From the NCBI RefSeq assembly GCF_018991925.1, contig NW_024722158.1, positions 9,242,420 through 9,306,419 of the forward strand: 64,000 bases of DNA, written 5' to 3'. Below are positions 1 to 14,187 of this stretch, one piece after another. A program made the position numbers and the translations under genes. This stretch comes from Homarus americanus (lineage: Eukaryota > Arthropoda > Malacostraca > Decapoda > Nephropidae). The notes under the pieces were generated by a model. The model saw nothing but the letters and a program-made list of their open reading frames with translations, had not been told where the DNA came from and did not search any database. The stretch's first letter is position 1; each line of letters opens with the position of its first letter.

Positions 1-1140
1 AGTCACACACAACAAACAACATAATAAGACAGTCACACACAACAGACAACATAATAAGACAGTCACACACAACAGGCAATAGAATAAGACAGTGACACAC
101 AACAGGCAACAGAACAAGACAGTCACACAACAGGGCAACAGAATAAGACAGTCACACACAACAGGCAACAGAATAAGACAGTCACACACAACAGGCAAAA
201 GGATAAGACAGTCACACACAACAGGTAACAGAATAAGACAGTCACACAACAGACAACAGAATAAGATACAGTCACACACAACAGACAACAGAATAAGCAC
301 AGTCACACAACAGGCAACAGAATAAGACAGTCACACACAACAGGCAACAGAATAAGACTGTCACACACAACAGGCAACACGATAAGATAGTCACACACAA
401 CAGGCAACACGATAAGACAGTCACACGCAATAGGCAACAGAATAAGACTGTCACACACAACAGGCAACACGATAAGACAGTCACACACAACAGGCAACAG
501 AATAAGACAGTCACACACAACAGGCAACAGAATAAGACTGTCACACACAACAGGCAACACGATAAGACAGTCACACACAACAGGCAACAGAATAAGACAG
601 TCACACACAACAGGCAACAGAATGAGACGGTCACACACAACAGGCAACAGAATAAGACAGTCACACACAACAGGCAACAGGATAAGACAGTCACACACAA
701 CAGGCAACAGGATAAGAAGTCACACACAACAGGCAACAGGATAAGACAGTCACACACAACAGGCAACAGAATACAAGTCACAAATAATACAGGCAACAGA
801 ATAAGACAGTCACACACAACAGGCAACAGAAAGACAGTCACACACAACAGGCAACAGGATAAGACAGTCACACACAACAGGCAACAGGATACAGTCACAC
901 ACAACAGGCAACAGGATAAGACAGTCACACACAACAGACAACAGAATAAGACAGTCACACACAACAGGCAACAGATAAGACTGTCACACACAACAGGCAA
1001 CAGAATAAGACAGTCACACGCAACAGGCAACAGAACAGTCACACACAGGCAACAGAATAAGACAGTCACACACAACAGGCAACAGATAAGACAGTCACAC
1101 ACAACAGGCAACAGGATAAGACAGTCACACACAACAGGCA
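1..1140. repeat. 30-bp minisatellite array 1
   Basis: About 37 tandem units of 30 bp. Each unit reads ACACACAACAGGCAAC (16 bp) followed by AGAATAAGACAGTC (14 bp), with single-base variants and small deletions (AGACAAC, GGATAAG, ACACGATAAG). Because 30 is a multiple of three, long frames stay open on the minus strand as Cys/Leu/Val-rich strings. These are repeat artefacts. The array starts at or before the window edge and grades into the 16-bp array near 1140. Confidence 0.97.
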
Positions 1141-1848
1141 ACAAATACACACAGCAAGAAACACACACCAACAGGTAACACACACACACAGCAGATACCA
1201 CACACACAGAAGTAACACACACAACAGATAAACACACACAACAGGTAACACTCAGAACACAAACACTCACACAATAGGGTGCAACACACAAAACTAGTAA
1301 CACACAGGCAATACCTCACGACAAGAAACACACACAACAGGCAGCACACACACAAAAGCAGTGCAACACACACAGCAACAGGTAACACACACACACAAAT
1401 GGTAACATACAACAGGTAACAGACAAGTAACACACACACACAGAAGATAACACACATACAACAGGAAAGCCCACACTCACAGGTAACACACACAAGGTAC
1501 ACACACAACAGGTAACAAACACAGATGGTAACACACACAGAAGGTAACACACTGACAGGTAAATACACACAGAATAACACACAAATACAGCAGGTAACAC
1601 ATGCATATAAAAGATACACACACAGCAGGTAACACACACACAAGGAAACACACACACAACACACGTAACACACACACAAGATAAATACACACAACAAAGT
1701 AGCACACACACACACAAAATACACACACACACACACACAAGGTAACACACACACACGCACACAAGGTAACACACACACAGTAACACACACACACAGACAC
1801 ACAAGGTAACACACACATTGTTGCTGTTAGTGGCAACAATAATAATAA

Positions 1849-1882
<34 letters not shown>

Positions 1883-3163
1883 GGTACACACACACACAGC
1901 AGGTAACACACACACAAGGTAACACACACACAGCAGGAAACACACATACCTGCTGTAACACACACAGCAGGTAACACACACAAAGGTAACACACAAAAAC
2001 AAGTAACACTCACAAACAGGTAACACACACAACAGGTAACACACAAAACAAGTAACACTCACAACAGGTAACACACACAACAGGTAACACACACAAATAT
2101 AACACACACAAAAGGTAACTACAACGGATATCAAAGAGTAACACTCACAACAAGTAACACACACAACAGGTAACATACAAACAAGTAACACACACAACGG
2201 TAACAAACACAACAAGTAACACACACAACAGGTACACAACAGAGGTAACACGCAACAGCAGACAACACACACACAACAGGTAACACACACAACAGGTAAA
2301 TATACACAACTGGTAAGACACACAACAGGTAAATACACACACACAACAGGTAACACACACACACACAACAGGTAACATGCACAACAGGTAACACACACAT
2401 CAGGTAACACACACAAGAGTGTAACAAACACAACAGGTAAATACACACAATAGATGACACACACAACAGGTGTAACACACACAACAGGTAACACACACAT
2501 CAGGTAACACACACAAGAGGTAACAAACAACAGGTAACACACACTAGCTAGATGACACACAATAACAGGTAACACACACAACAGGTAACACACGCATCAG
2601 GTAACACACACAACAGGTGACACACAATCACAGGTACACACACTACAGGTAACACACACACAACAGGTAACACACACAACAGGTAATATACAATATAACA
2701 CACACACAGATGACACACACACAACAGGTGTAACACACACAACAGGTAACACATGCATCAGGTAACACACACGTAACAGGTGACACACACCACAGGTAAC
2801 ACAATATAACAGGTAACACACAATAGCAACACACACAACAGGTAAATACATACACTGCAAAACACACAACAGGTAACACACAACAGGTAACGCAAAACAA
2901 CAGGTGTAAATAGCCACATGAGGTACAAAACACAACAGGTAACACACACACAACAGGCAACACACACACAACAAGCAACACACACACAGAGGTAACACAC
3001 ACAACAGGCAACACACACATCAGGGGTAACAACACACACACACATCAGGTAACACACACACAAAAACAGGCAACACAATAATAATAAAGGTAACACACAC
3101 AACAGATAACACACACACAAGGTAACACACACAAGGTAACACACAACAGATAACACACTCAAG

Positions 3164-3212
<49 letters not shown>

Positions 3213-6200
3213 GGTAACACACAACAAGTTAAGCACAACAGGCAAACACACACAACAGGTAACACATGCATCAGGTAACACAACAGGTACACACACAAAT
3301 AAGTAACACACACACACAACAGGTAACACACACAACGAATATCATACACACAACAGGTAACACACAAACAGTAAGTAGCACTCTACAACAGGTAACACAC
3401 ACAACAGGTACACACTACAGGTAACACACACACAAATGGATATCACATTACACACAACAGGTAGCACACACAAACAAGTAACACTCACAAATAAACACAC
3501 ACAACAGGTAACACACACATCAGGTAACACACACAACAGGTAAAACACACAACAGGTAACACACACAACAGGTAACACACACAACAGGTAAATACACACA
3601 ACTGTGGGCACACACAACAGGTAACACACACACACACAACAGGTAACACACACACACAATAGGTAACACACAACAGGTAACACATAACAACACACACACA
3701 ACTGTAACACACACAGCAGGTAACACACACAACAGATAACACGCACAACAGGTAACACACACACACAGGTAACACACACAACAGGTAACACAACGGCAAG
3801 AATAAATATGTAACACACACAACAGGTAACAACACTCACAACAGATAACACACAAATAAGTAACACACACAACAGATAACACACACAACAAGTAACACAC
3901 TCCAACAGATAACACACACAAAACAGGTAACACACACAGCAGGTAACACACACAACAGGTAACACAGAAACAAGTAACACACACACAGAAGGTAACACAT
4001 ATACAACAGGTAAATACACTAACAGGTAAACACACACACAAGGTAACACACACAACAGGTAACACACACAGATGGTAACACACACACAGAAGGTAACACA
4101 CCTGAAAGGTACACACACAAACAACACACACAACAAAGTAACACACACACACACAAGGTAACACACACACACACACATCAGGTGTAAAACACACACAAGG
4201 TAACACAAAACACACACACAAGGTAACACACACACAGCAGGTAACACACACACACACACAAGGTAACACACACGCACAGCAGGTAACACACACACACACA
4301 ACACACACACACAAGGTAACACACACACACAGTAGGTAAATACACACACAAGGTAAATACACACACACAGCAGGAAACACATACACAAGGTAACTCACAC
4401 ACACAAACAGCAGGAAACACATACACAAGGTAACACACACCACTACAACAGGTAACACACACAACAGGTAAAACACAACAGGTAACACACACAACAAGTA
4501 ACACACACAACAGATAAACACACACACACACACACACAAATAAAACACACACACAATGAAAAAAAACACACACAAACAGGATAAACACACACATCAGGTA
4601 ACACACACAAGAGGTAACAAACACAACAGGTAACACACCACACAACATCGTAACACACACACAAACAGTAACACACACACACAACAGGTAACACACACAC
4701 AAAGGTAACACACACAACAGATAACACACACACACAAGGTAACACACACACACACACACACAACAGGTAACACACACACAGAGCTAACACACACAACAGG
4801 TAACACGCACACACACACAACAGGTAAACACACATAACAGGTAACACACATACAACAGGTAACACAAAACACAACAGGTAACACTCACACAAGGTAACAA
4901 ACACAACAGATAACACACACACAAGGTAACACACACACAACAGGTAACACACACACAAGGTAACAACACAACAGATAACACACACACAAGGTAACACACA
5001 CACACAACAGGTAAATACACACACAAGGTAACAAACACAACAGATAACACACACACAAGGTAACACACACAACAGGTAACACACACAAAAGGTAACACAC
5101 ACAACGGATATCACACACACAAAAGGTAAACACACAAACAAGTAACACTCACAACACGTAACACACACAATAGGTAACACACACAACAGGTAAACACACA
5201 ACAGGTAACACACAAACAAGTAACACACACAACGGGTAACACACAACAGGTAACACACACAACAGGTAACACACACAACGGATATCACACACACAAAAGG
5301 TAACACACAAACAAGTAACATTCACATCAGGTAACACACACAACAGGTAACACACAAAAACAAGTAACACGCACAACAGATAACACACACAACAGGTAAC
5401 ACACACAACAGGCAACACACACAACTGGTAAGACACACAACAGGTACACACACACAACAGGTAAAACACACACACACACAACAGGTAACATACACAACAG
5501 GTAACACACGCATCAGGTAACACACACACAAGAGGTAACAACACACAGGTAACACACACACAGGCAAACACACACAAACATGTAAACACACACTCAGGTA
5601 ACACACACAATAGGTAACACACACAACAGGTAATATACGCAACATGTAACACACACAATAGATGAAACACACAACAGGTAACACACACAACAGGTAACAC
5701 ACACAACAGGTAACACACACACAGAAGGTAACACTCACAACGGATATCATACACAAAAAGTAACACTCACAACAGGTAAAACACACACAACAGGTACACA
5801 CACAACAGGTAAAACACAACAGGTAACACACACAGCAGGTAAAACACACACAACAGGTAACACACACAACAGGTACACACACAACAGGTAAACACACACA
5901 ACTGGTAAGACACACAACAGGTAACACACACACACAAACAACAGGTAACACACACAACAGGTAACACACACAACAGGTAACACACATAACAGGTAACACA
6001 CACAACTGGTAACACACACAGCAGGTAAATACACACAACAGATAACACGCACAACAGGTAACACACACAACGGGTATCACACACAACAGGTAACACACAC
6101 AGCGGGTATCACACGCACAAGGTAATACACACAGCAGGCATAACACACAACAGATAACACATACACAACCAGTAACACACACAGCAGGTAACACTCACAA

Positions 6201-6717
6201 CAGGTAACACAGAAACAAGTAACACACACACAGAAGGTAACACATACAAAAGGAAACACACTCAACAGGTAACACACATGTAAACACACACAACAGGTAA
6301 ACACAGATGGTAACACACACAGAAGGTAACACACCTGACAGGTAACACACACAGAATGTAACACACACATACACAGCAGGTAACACACACACAAGGTAAC
6401 ACACAACAGGTAACAAACACAGATGGTAACACACACAGAAGGTAACACACTACAGGTAAACACACACAGAATGTAACACACACATAGCAGGTAAACACAT
6501 GCATATAAGAGATAACACACACACAGCAGGGTAACACACACACAAGGAAACACACACACAACACACACAAGATAACACACACAACAAAGTAGCACACACA
6601 CACACAACACACACACACAAGGTAACACACACACACGCACACACAAGGTAACACACACACACACAGCAGGTAACACACACACACAGACACAGAAGGTAAC
6701 ACACACACACACAGCAG

Positions 6718-6761
<44 letters not shown>

Positions 6762-7788
6762 AACACACACACACAGCAGGTAACACACACACAAGGTAAC
6801 ACACACACAGCAGGAAACACACATACACACAAGGTAACACACACACAGCAGTGTAACACACAAAGTTAACACACAAACAAGTAACACTCAAACAGGTAAC
6901 ACACACAACAGGTAACACACAAACAAGTAACACTACAACAGGTACCACACACAACAGGTAACACACACAACATGTAACACACACAAAAGGTAACACTCAC
7001 AACGGATATCACAAAAAGAAAGTAACACTCACAAAGCAACACAACAGGTAACACACAAACAAGTAACACACACAACGGGTTACAAACACAACAGGTAACA
7101 CACACAACAGGTAAAACACACAACAGGTACACACACAACAGGTACACACACAACAGGTAACACGCACAGCAGATAACACACACAACAGGTAACACACACA
7201 ACAGGTAACACACACAACTGGTAAGACACAACAGGTAACACACACACACACAACAGGTAACACGCACAACAGGTAACACACACATCAGGTAACACACAAG
7301 AGGTAGCAAACACAACAGGTAACACACAATAGATGACACACACACAGGTAAATACACACAACAGGTAAACACACACATCAGGTAACACACACAAGAGGTA
7401 ACAAACACAACAGGTAACACACACAATAGATGACACACACAACAGGTAACACACACAACAGGTAACACACGCATCAGGTAACACACACAACAGGTGACAC
7501 ACACCACAGGTAACACACACTACAGGTAACACACACAACAGGTAACACACACAACAGATAACACACACACAGGTAACACACACAACAGATAACACACAAC
7601 AGGTAACACACATATCAGGTAACACACACAACAGGTAACACACACAACAGGTAACACACACAACAGGTAACACTCAGAACATGTAGCACTCACACAACAG
7701 GTAACGCACAAAACTAGTAAACACACACAAGTAACACTCACGACAAGTAACACACACAAGCAATACGTAACCGAACGAAGGACACCGA
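1140..7788. repeat. 16-bp GTAACACACACAACAG-type satellite array
   Basis: About 6.6 kb of degenerate AC-rich tandem repeat. The basic unit is ACACACAACAGGTAAC, with length variants 12-20 bp, pure CA runs (about 1850-1879, 3170-3212, 6723-6754) and rarer variant monomers carrying ACGGATATCA, CAGATGGTAAC or CATGCATATAA. The only clearly non-CA interruption is the short AT-rich patch at 1818-1850. All minus-strand open frames here are low-complexity Cys/Val/Leu strings and are not annotated as genes. Confidence 0.96.
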
Positions 7789-7888
7789 NNNNNNNNNNNN
7801 NNNNNNNNNNNNNNNNNNNNNNNNNNNNNNNNNNNNNNNNNNNNNNNNNNNNNNNNNNNNNNNNNNNNNNNNNNNNNNNNNNNNNNNN
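7789..7888. other. assembly gap (100 N)
   Basis: Exactly 100 N at the end of the AC-rich array. A round 100 is the usual placeholder for a gap of unknown size, so the true array length is unknown. Confidence 0.99.
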
Positions 7889-9652
7889 GTTATCTTTTGG
7901 ACGCCTGACCACACTGTGAGCGGATAGGAAAAGAGAGAATAAACACGGGTATGGAAGGAAGATGGTAAGGACACAGAGAAGAAATACCAACAAGAGGAAT
8001 GGGACAGAAATGGAAACAGACGTATTGATTAAAAAAAAAGTTCGATTAGTTCTTTGTCACTATTCAATTACAATTACTTTACACACCATATCGTTGGACA
8101 TGAAGGACTTAAGCATAAATACAAGGTAAAGTTACACATTACTGGACCAACAACACAACACTTACAAGCAGATAAACATCAACTCAACGTAACTTTGTAG
8201 ACAACAACAGACTGGAGACCCAAGTATGTCAAACTTGTCTTCCTATTTGAGTATGTAGGACCTATGACGTCATATTAGTCTGGTTTACCCACTGGTGAAT
8301 AGTCAGACTGATTGGACTGTATTTGATGTTGATTTTTTTTTTTGAATTGGTTTATCAAGGTTTGTAGAGTACTGACTGATTTCACCACAGTATTGTGAGT
8401 CAGCTGGTGGTAATATAATACAGTATTTGCTCAAATTTAAAACATCTTGTATATTCATTTTTCTTCCTTAACGTGAGCTACGACACCGCGAGGCGCTCCA
8501 TGTGGATCGCCGCACTTGTAAAGAATTCTTCAACGAATAGAGTTTGCGTTGAGCGTCATGGCACAATTCCAGCTCTTAATATAAATTTAGGTTTCAGAAA
8601 GTAAATCCAGAATAATATAGCTGTTGGTGTGATAAGATCAACTGAACAGACAACGACCGACGGATAATAGCACTGGTTGTAACGCTGTTGGGGAGAACCA
8701 ACGTCGGTTTCGTCCGCTTATTACGTAATAAGTAATTACTTAACACACGAGAGTCCTCACCGTAAGTGATACCTAAGAATGGTGTGGCGGCACAAACTCA
8801 AGGCCAGACAAACCTACGCTGAGGTAAGATATTTTCCATTGCGGTGATTGGGTGGGCTGTTTAGGCTCCTTGCTTGTTCGTAAATACTCTCCACCTAAGC
8901 CAGCTGCTATGACCACACGTAACAACAATATAGGTAGGAGGGGTGTGGTAAAGGAGCGATGGGATGAGGGCTTTAGTTCCTGTTTTTGAGAAATTGGCAA
9001 GACTTGTATATAACTTATTATATTCACGATCTCTCTCTCGTTTCTTTGTTTCTCTCTCTTTCCCTCATCTCTGCTTTATTTCCCACTCCTCTGGCACTTT
9101 GTGTCTGACATTAAACCTCTCCGGTGCTCTTCCTGCCATATAATCACAAACAACCTCAGGAGAAGGGAATAAACAAAAACCGCTCAGCGAGTTAGTCATT
9201 TCGTACGCTACACTTCGAATACTCCTTCTATTTTCTTCAGGACTACACACGATACTCCTGTCGACACACTGACCATCTTCCTCCCCAGCAGGTTTTTTAA
9301 CTGTGTCCGAGTTGATGATCACTGGGCTGGTCCTCGTTGAGAGAATATTTTGATGCCTATTACTGTGGTGTCCTTAATTTTTGCTTCCGTGGTTTTATCA
9401 GCCTTCCTGGTCCACAAGTAAAAACATAAAATATATAAAACACACAGTCTTTCGATTGCACCAGCCATCTAGCCCTGACCAACGCCTTCCTTCTCACCCT
9501 TTCTCCTCCTTTTCTCCTCCTTTCTCCCATTACACATATAGCATTCGAGTATCTGTAGGCTTGCATATGTACAGTAGTCTATCTTGAGCTTTGAGTTGAA
9601 GTTTAAAACAAGTTTCTGTTTTTTCACCAGATGGCGTTCTTCTCGAGTAGTT
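7889..9652. other. mostly unique sequence, no recognised gene
   Basis: AT-rich, non-repetitive sequence with a pyrimidine-rich patch near 9030-9070. Small open frames of 68-98 codons on both strands show no family I recognise. The only coding-like hint is a short ATG frame at 8779-8823 that ends at a good 5' splice-site consensus (GAG then GTAAGAT). Confidence 0.6.
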
Positions 9653-10115
9653 TGATGTGTTAAGAAATGCAAGAATGGAGGAAATTGTATGGTCTATTGG
9701 CCAAAACTGGCAGTCACGTTTTAATTTAAACCCTATCACTCATTATCCATCCAGCCTGAGTTTGAGGTTATTCAGAGTATTCTGGTTTAGAATTTGTTCC
9801 ACTCTGTCCTACTCTATTACCAAGCCAATGTTTGCCTATCTCTGCCTAATTCTAAATTTGTCTATATTTTAAAACCACTGCTATTAGTTCTGCTCCTGGT
9901 TGGATACTTTGGAGTACCTTTTGTCCTGTCACCTTTGTTTAGCCTGACTTCCATTTATAGATCGTATGGCGGCCCTCATTCTAAGTCTCTGTATTCAAGG
10001 TTCTAATGCCCGGGATTAGTCTCTCGTCATCCTCTGAATTTTTTCTAGGACTTATATTCATTCTGTAGTTCGGTGACCGAATGAACTGCGTAATCGAATT
10101 GGGGTCCAAGCGCGG
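9653..10115 (-). mobile_element. CR1-like LINE 3' fragment (CR1-1)
   Basis: The plus strand reads as the reverse complement of the 3' end seen in the CR1-like copies at 58885 and 35500: a GCAAGAATGGAGGAAA-type terminus, then the complement of the RVVDEWNKLP coding block. The region around 10080-10110 matches the complement of the YAVQFW block. It is heavily decayed, with no frame open throughout. The 5' limit is approximate. Confidence 0.75.
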
Positions 10116-10309
10116 ATAGTTTAGATAATCTGCTAGTCTTTGTTAACAATAATTTTGTAACTCTAAGTGCTTTATTAGTCTGTTTTTAATAAAAGTACAT
10201 TGTTTATTTTGGCTTTAAAGTTTGTTTATCAATACTCCTAAAGCCTCACAGTTTAATAATAACGTTGTTCATCTGGATATCCGGTTTCTCTGTTTACATC
10301 TAGACTACA

Positions 10310-10328
10310 TGTGTGTGTGTGTGTGTGT
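10310..10328. repeat. (TG)n microsatellite
   Basis: A 19-bp pure TG tract. Confidence 0.95.
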
Positions 10329-10461
10329 AAAATAAGTAAAAATAATAAATAAAATATGGCAAAAGATGTACTATATCACCTTGGATCGATTTGTGATCCT
10401 GAGAAATGGAAGGCGGGTCAGTTGACGAAGAGGTCGAGACGTTCTATGTTGATGACGGCTG

Positions 10462-10462
<1 letters not shown>

Positions 10463-10529
<67 letters not shown>
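10463..10529. repeat. (CA)n microsatellite
   Basis: An uninterrupted 67-bp CA tract. Confidence 0.98.
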
Positions 10530-10532
<3 letters not shown>

Positions 10533-10862
10533 ACAATATCTTTACGTCACCAACATAAAACAGAATTATGAGATTTTGCGACCAGGTGTTGTACATGTTT
10601 TTTAAGTAAGGTTTAATTGGACTTTTTAAAACAGATGGATCCATAATTTTTAGGGAATCATATATGGAGGTAGTCTGGTCCTCCTCTCTCTCTCTTTTCT
10701 CTCACTTCTGCCTTCCTGATTCAGTTAATCCCTGTCGACAACTCCCTGTTTGAGTTTTATCTGTAATTCAGTTTGCTGACGAATCTATGTTTTCGTGTTC
10801 GGAAATCCAATTAACTGAGAAACCAACTTTTCTGTCACTTACGAGTCAGCAGGATAAACAGT
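10530..10862. other. unique sequence, nothing recognised
   Basis: Non-repetitive spacer between two CA tracts, with a short CT-rich patch at 10683-10705. I see no gene. Confidence 0.6.
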
Positions 10863-10914
10863 CACACACACACGCACACACACACACACACACACGCACG
10901 CACACACACACACA
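10863..10914. repeat. imperfect (CA)n microsatellite
   Basis: A CA tract with several CG interruptions, directly upstream of the second 30-bp array. Confidence 0.95.
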
Positions 10915-10916
10915 GC

Positions 10917-11668
10917 AGCCAACAGGATAAGACAGGCAACAGGCAACAGGATAAGACAGTTACACACAACAGGCAATCAGAATAAGACAGTCACACACAA
11001 TACAGGCAACAGAATAAGACAGTGGACACACAACAGGCAACAGAATAAGACAGTCACACACAACAGGCAACAGAATAAGACAGTTACACACAACAGGCAA
11101 TGAATAAGATACAGTGACACAATAACAGAATATAGAGTCACACAACAGGCAACAGAATAAGACAGTCACACACAACAGGCAAGAATAAGACAGTCACACA
11201 CAACAGTAAAAAGGATAAGACAGTCAACCAGGCAAAAGAATAAGACAGTCACACACAACAGACAATAGAATAAGACAGTCACACACAACAGGCAACAGAA
11301 TAACAGTCCACACACAGCCAGAATAGATAATACACACACAGGCAAATAGAATAAGACAGTCACGTACACAACAGGCAACAGAATAAGACAGTCGACACAG
11401 TAACAGGATAAGATAGAAGCCAATAACAGGCAACAGGATAAGACAGTCACACAACAGCAACAGAATAAGACAGTCACACACAACAGGCAAACAGAATAAG
11501 ACAGTCACACACAACAGGCAACAGATAAGACAGTCACACAACAGGCAACAGAATGGCAGTCACACATCAACAGGCAACAGGATAAGACAGTCACACACAA
11601 CAGGCAACAGAATAAGACAGTCACACACAACAGGCAACAGAATGAGACGGTCACACACAGGATGAGAC
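10917..11668. repeat. 30-bp minisatellite array 2
   Basis: The same 30-bp unit and orientation as the array at 1-1140 (AACAGGCAACAGAATAAGAC core). It is more degraded, with many 1-6 bp indels. Its minus-strand open frames are repeat artefacts. Confidence 0.95.
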
Positions 11669-12950
11669 AGGAGGTATCAGAGCCGAGACCAAGGCTGACG
11701 AGGTCTCTTGAGACTGTCGGCTGGCTTGATGCGGAAGTGAACTCCATTTACGTGGCGATGGTTTCCTGTTTCTTCTTCTGACTGGACGTTACACCCAGTC
11801 GCTTGTGGCGTGGTAGGTGCAGTCTCGACTCATGAACTGGGGTTTGATAAAATTTTACTCATCACACAGCCCAGGAGGCGAAGTTGATGCGACATGTTGA
11901 TCGTTTACATAATGATTTCATATATTAATTGATGAAGTATGAGCACTTTTAACGCCAAATGGAGTGCACAATGAAACAATAACTTGGATGGTTACACAGT
12001 ATAAAGCTACCAATTTTATTTATCGTCAAGGAAAGTATAAGAGACGTTATTATAGTGATAGACTTTATGGAGTGTTCTGGTAGGAGAAGCATCACCTCTG
12101 ATCATTACATACATATTTACACCATAAATATGGTATAGTATGTTGCTCGCATATAAATACTATTTCTCCTCATGCAAGAAGCACATTTCGTCAGGACGGG
12201 TTTGGCCCAGTACTGACACGAAGGGCATAACTTATGTCCACATATTATAGTGGACTGGATGCAGTAATGTTTTATTTGTTTATCTCAATTTAGAGATTAA
12301 GTATTTCTTACTTAATACAATAGTATGGCGGCGCAACTTTCCTTTATTCTCTACCCAGCGCGCCAGACCTCCCCCCTTCGTCTCCTTACGTCACACAGTT
12401 GAGAGGAGTCATTGACGCTTTATCTGGTAACCTGTATTAGAACTAAAACCAAACACGAAATGCTTGCAACAGGTGGAACTGCTGCCGATTGACTTATCAT
12501 TGGCATTCACACATTAATTTTATTCATAATAAACGTAGTTCGGTAACTTCCTGGGTATATCTTTATTGTATATTACTTAATATTAATAATTTGATGCTTA
12601 TGTAAATAGTTATGTAAATAAAATCAAATACAACCGTTATTTATTGAGTCGTAGAAAAGGACACCATATTGAGATGACTCCAGCCCGCCCCTGTATCACC
12701 CATAGATTACTTGAAAGTTGCATAAAATAAAACAATAAATATGAAAATCACACATACTAGTAACACAAGCTGGGAACACCACCCTAATGTGCGGCAACAC
12801 ATTCTAAGCATAATTGTTTTGTCTTACGTACTTATATTGTTGCTTAATAAACACTGTGTTGTACAAACCACACATAACTCTAACCTCCCCATCCCTTCAG
12901 TTCCCGAACACCCTTACCCTCCTCAACCCACATAACCCACCCCTCACACC
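11669..12950. other. unique sequence, no recognised gene
   Basis: About 1.3 kb of AT-rich single-copy-looking DNA between two minisatellites. It has no family match I can name and no frame above about 65 codons that looks constrained. Confidence 0.6.
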
Positions 12951-13905
12951 GGCCCTCGTCATCCTCACAACGGCCCACTGTTATCCCCACACCGGCCCCC
13001 TCACACCATCCACTACACCGGCCCCGTCATCCCCACATCAGCCCCGTCATCCCCCACACCAGCCCCCGTCATCCCACACCGGCCCCTGTCATCCCTCACA
13101 ACGGCCCACTGTTATCCCCCCCACACCGGCCCCTGTCCATCCCCACACCAGCCCCCGTCATCCCCCACATCGGCCCCTCATCCCTCACATCGGTCCCCGT
13201 CATCCCACATCGGCCTCCTCATCCTCACACCGGCCCCACATCTCACACCGACCCCGTCATCCCCACATCGGCCCCGTCATCCCTCACATCGCCCCCGTCA
13301 TCCTCACACCTCGGCCCCGTCATCCCCAAACTGGCCCCCTGTCATCCTCCACCGGCCCCTGTCATCCCTCATGACAGCCCCCGTCATTCCTCACATCGGC
13401 CCCGTCATCCCCCACATCGGCCCCTGTCATCCCCACACTGGCCCCTGTCATCCCCCACACACCGGCCCTCAACCATCCCTCACATCGGCCCTCGTCATCC
13501 TCACACTGGCCCTCGTCATCCCCACACAAGCCCCCACATTCTGACATCACCGTCATCCCCACACGGCCCCCTGTCATCCCCACACCGGCCCCCTGTCATC
13601 CTCACACCGGCCTCCGTCATCCCACATCGGCCCCCGTCATCCCCACTGCCATCCTCACACTGCCCCGTCATCCCCACACCGACCCCCGTCATCCTCTCAC
13701 ACCGGCCCCTGTCATCCCAACCGACCCCGTCATCCCTCACATCGGCCCCCATCCCCACCGACCTCATCCCTACACCGGCCCCTGCCACTGACCCCCGTCA
13801 TCCTCACACCGGCCCCTGTCATCCCTCACACCGCCCTGTCATTCCTACACTGACCCCGTCATCCCCACATCACCCCGTCATCCCCACCCTGTCATCCCCA
13901 CTCCA
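12950..13905. repeat. GC-rich ~20-bp minisatellite
   Basis: About 45 degenerate units built on CGGCCCCGTCATCCCCACAC. Variants include CACATCGGCCC, CTGTCATCCC and small indels. The unit is strongly strand-asymmetric (C-rich on the plus strand). The 186-residue plus-strand frame and the Gly/Asp-rich minus-strand frames are by-products. Confidence 0.95.
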
Positions 13906-14019
13906 CCTAACTCGTGAATGCTTCAAATTACCAATCGATACCCTCGGGGCTCACACCTCACGGACAGGGTGGAGTGACACTTGAGTGTACTGGTCGGGAA
14001 TGTCCCTAACTGTATTGTA

Positions 14020-14187
14020 CAGTCGCGAACAAAAGTCCTGTCGCATCTTCTGCTGCACCAAGAACCTGAATTAGACTCGTGAATCCAAAGCATTTATGGA
14101 CAGAATAATACATTACTGTCTAATGCTTCGGGTTCACGAATTAGAATCTCAGAATTAGTGGAACAAACAACAGGACTTTGTTTATTA
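14020..14187. mobile_element. degenerate Tc1-like foldback (MITE)
   Basis: The left end CAGTCGCGAACAAAAGTCCTG follows a TA. The right end is an imperfect inverted copy (CAGGACTTTGTTTATTATA). Internal segments also pair: a block around 14066-14096 resembles the complement of 14119-14150 (both contain a CACGA/TCGTG core). ACAAAAGTCCTG-type termini and TA flanks fit Tc1/mariner non-autonomous elements. The right TA is blurred by an AT-rich flank. Confidence 0.55.

Noticed and set aside
272..7673. Long Cys/Val/Leu-rich minus-strand open frames (up to about 425 codons)
   Set aside because: They translate AC-rich tandem repeats in all three frames and are produced by the repeat's lack of stop codons on that strand. 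No signal of a unique domain.
1..11668. CRISPR array
   Set aside because: The repeats are contiguous without unique spacers, and the context is eukaryotic.
12814..13374. 186-codon His/Pro-rich plus-strand frame
   Set aside because: It lies wholly in or next to the GC-rich 20-bp minisatellite and is broken by unit indels.
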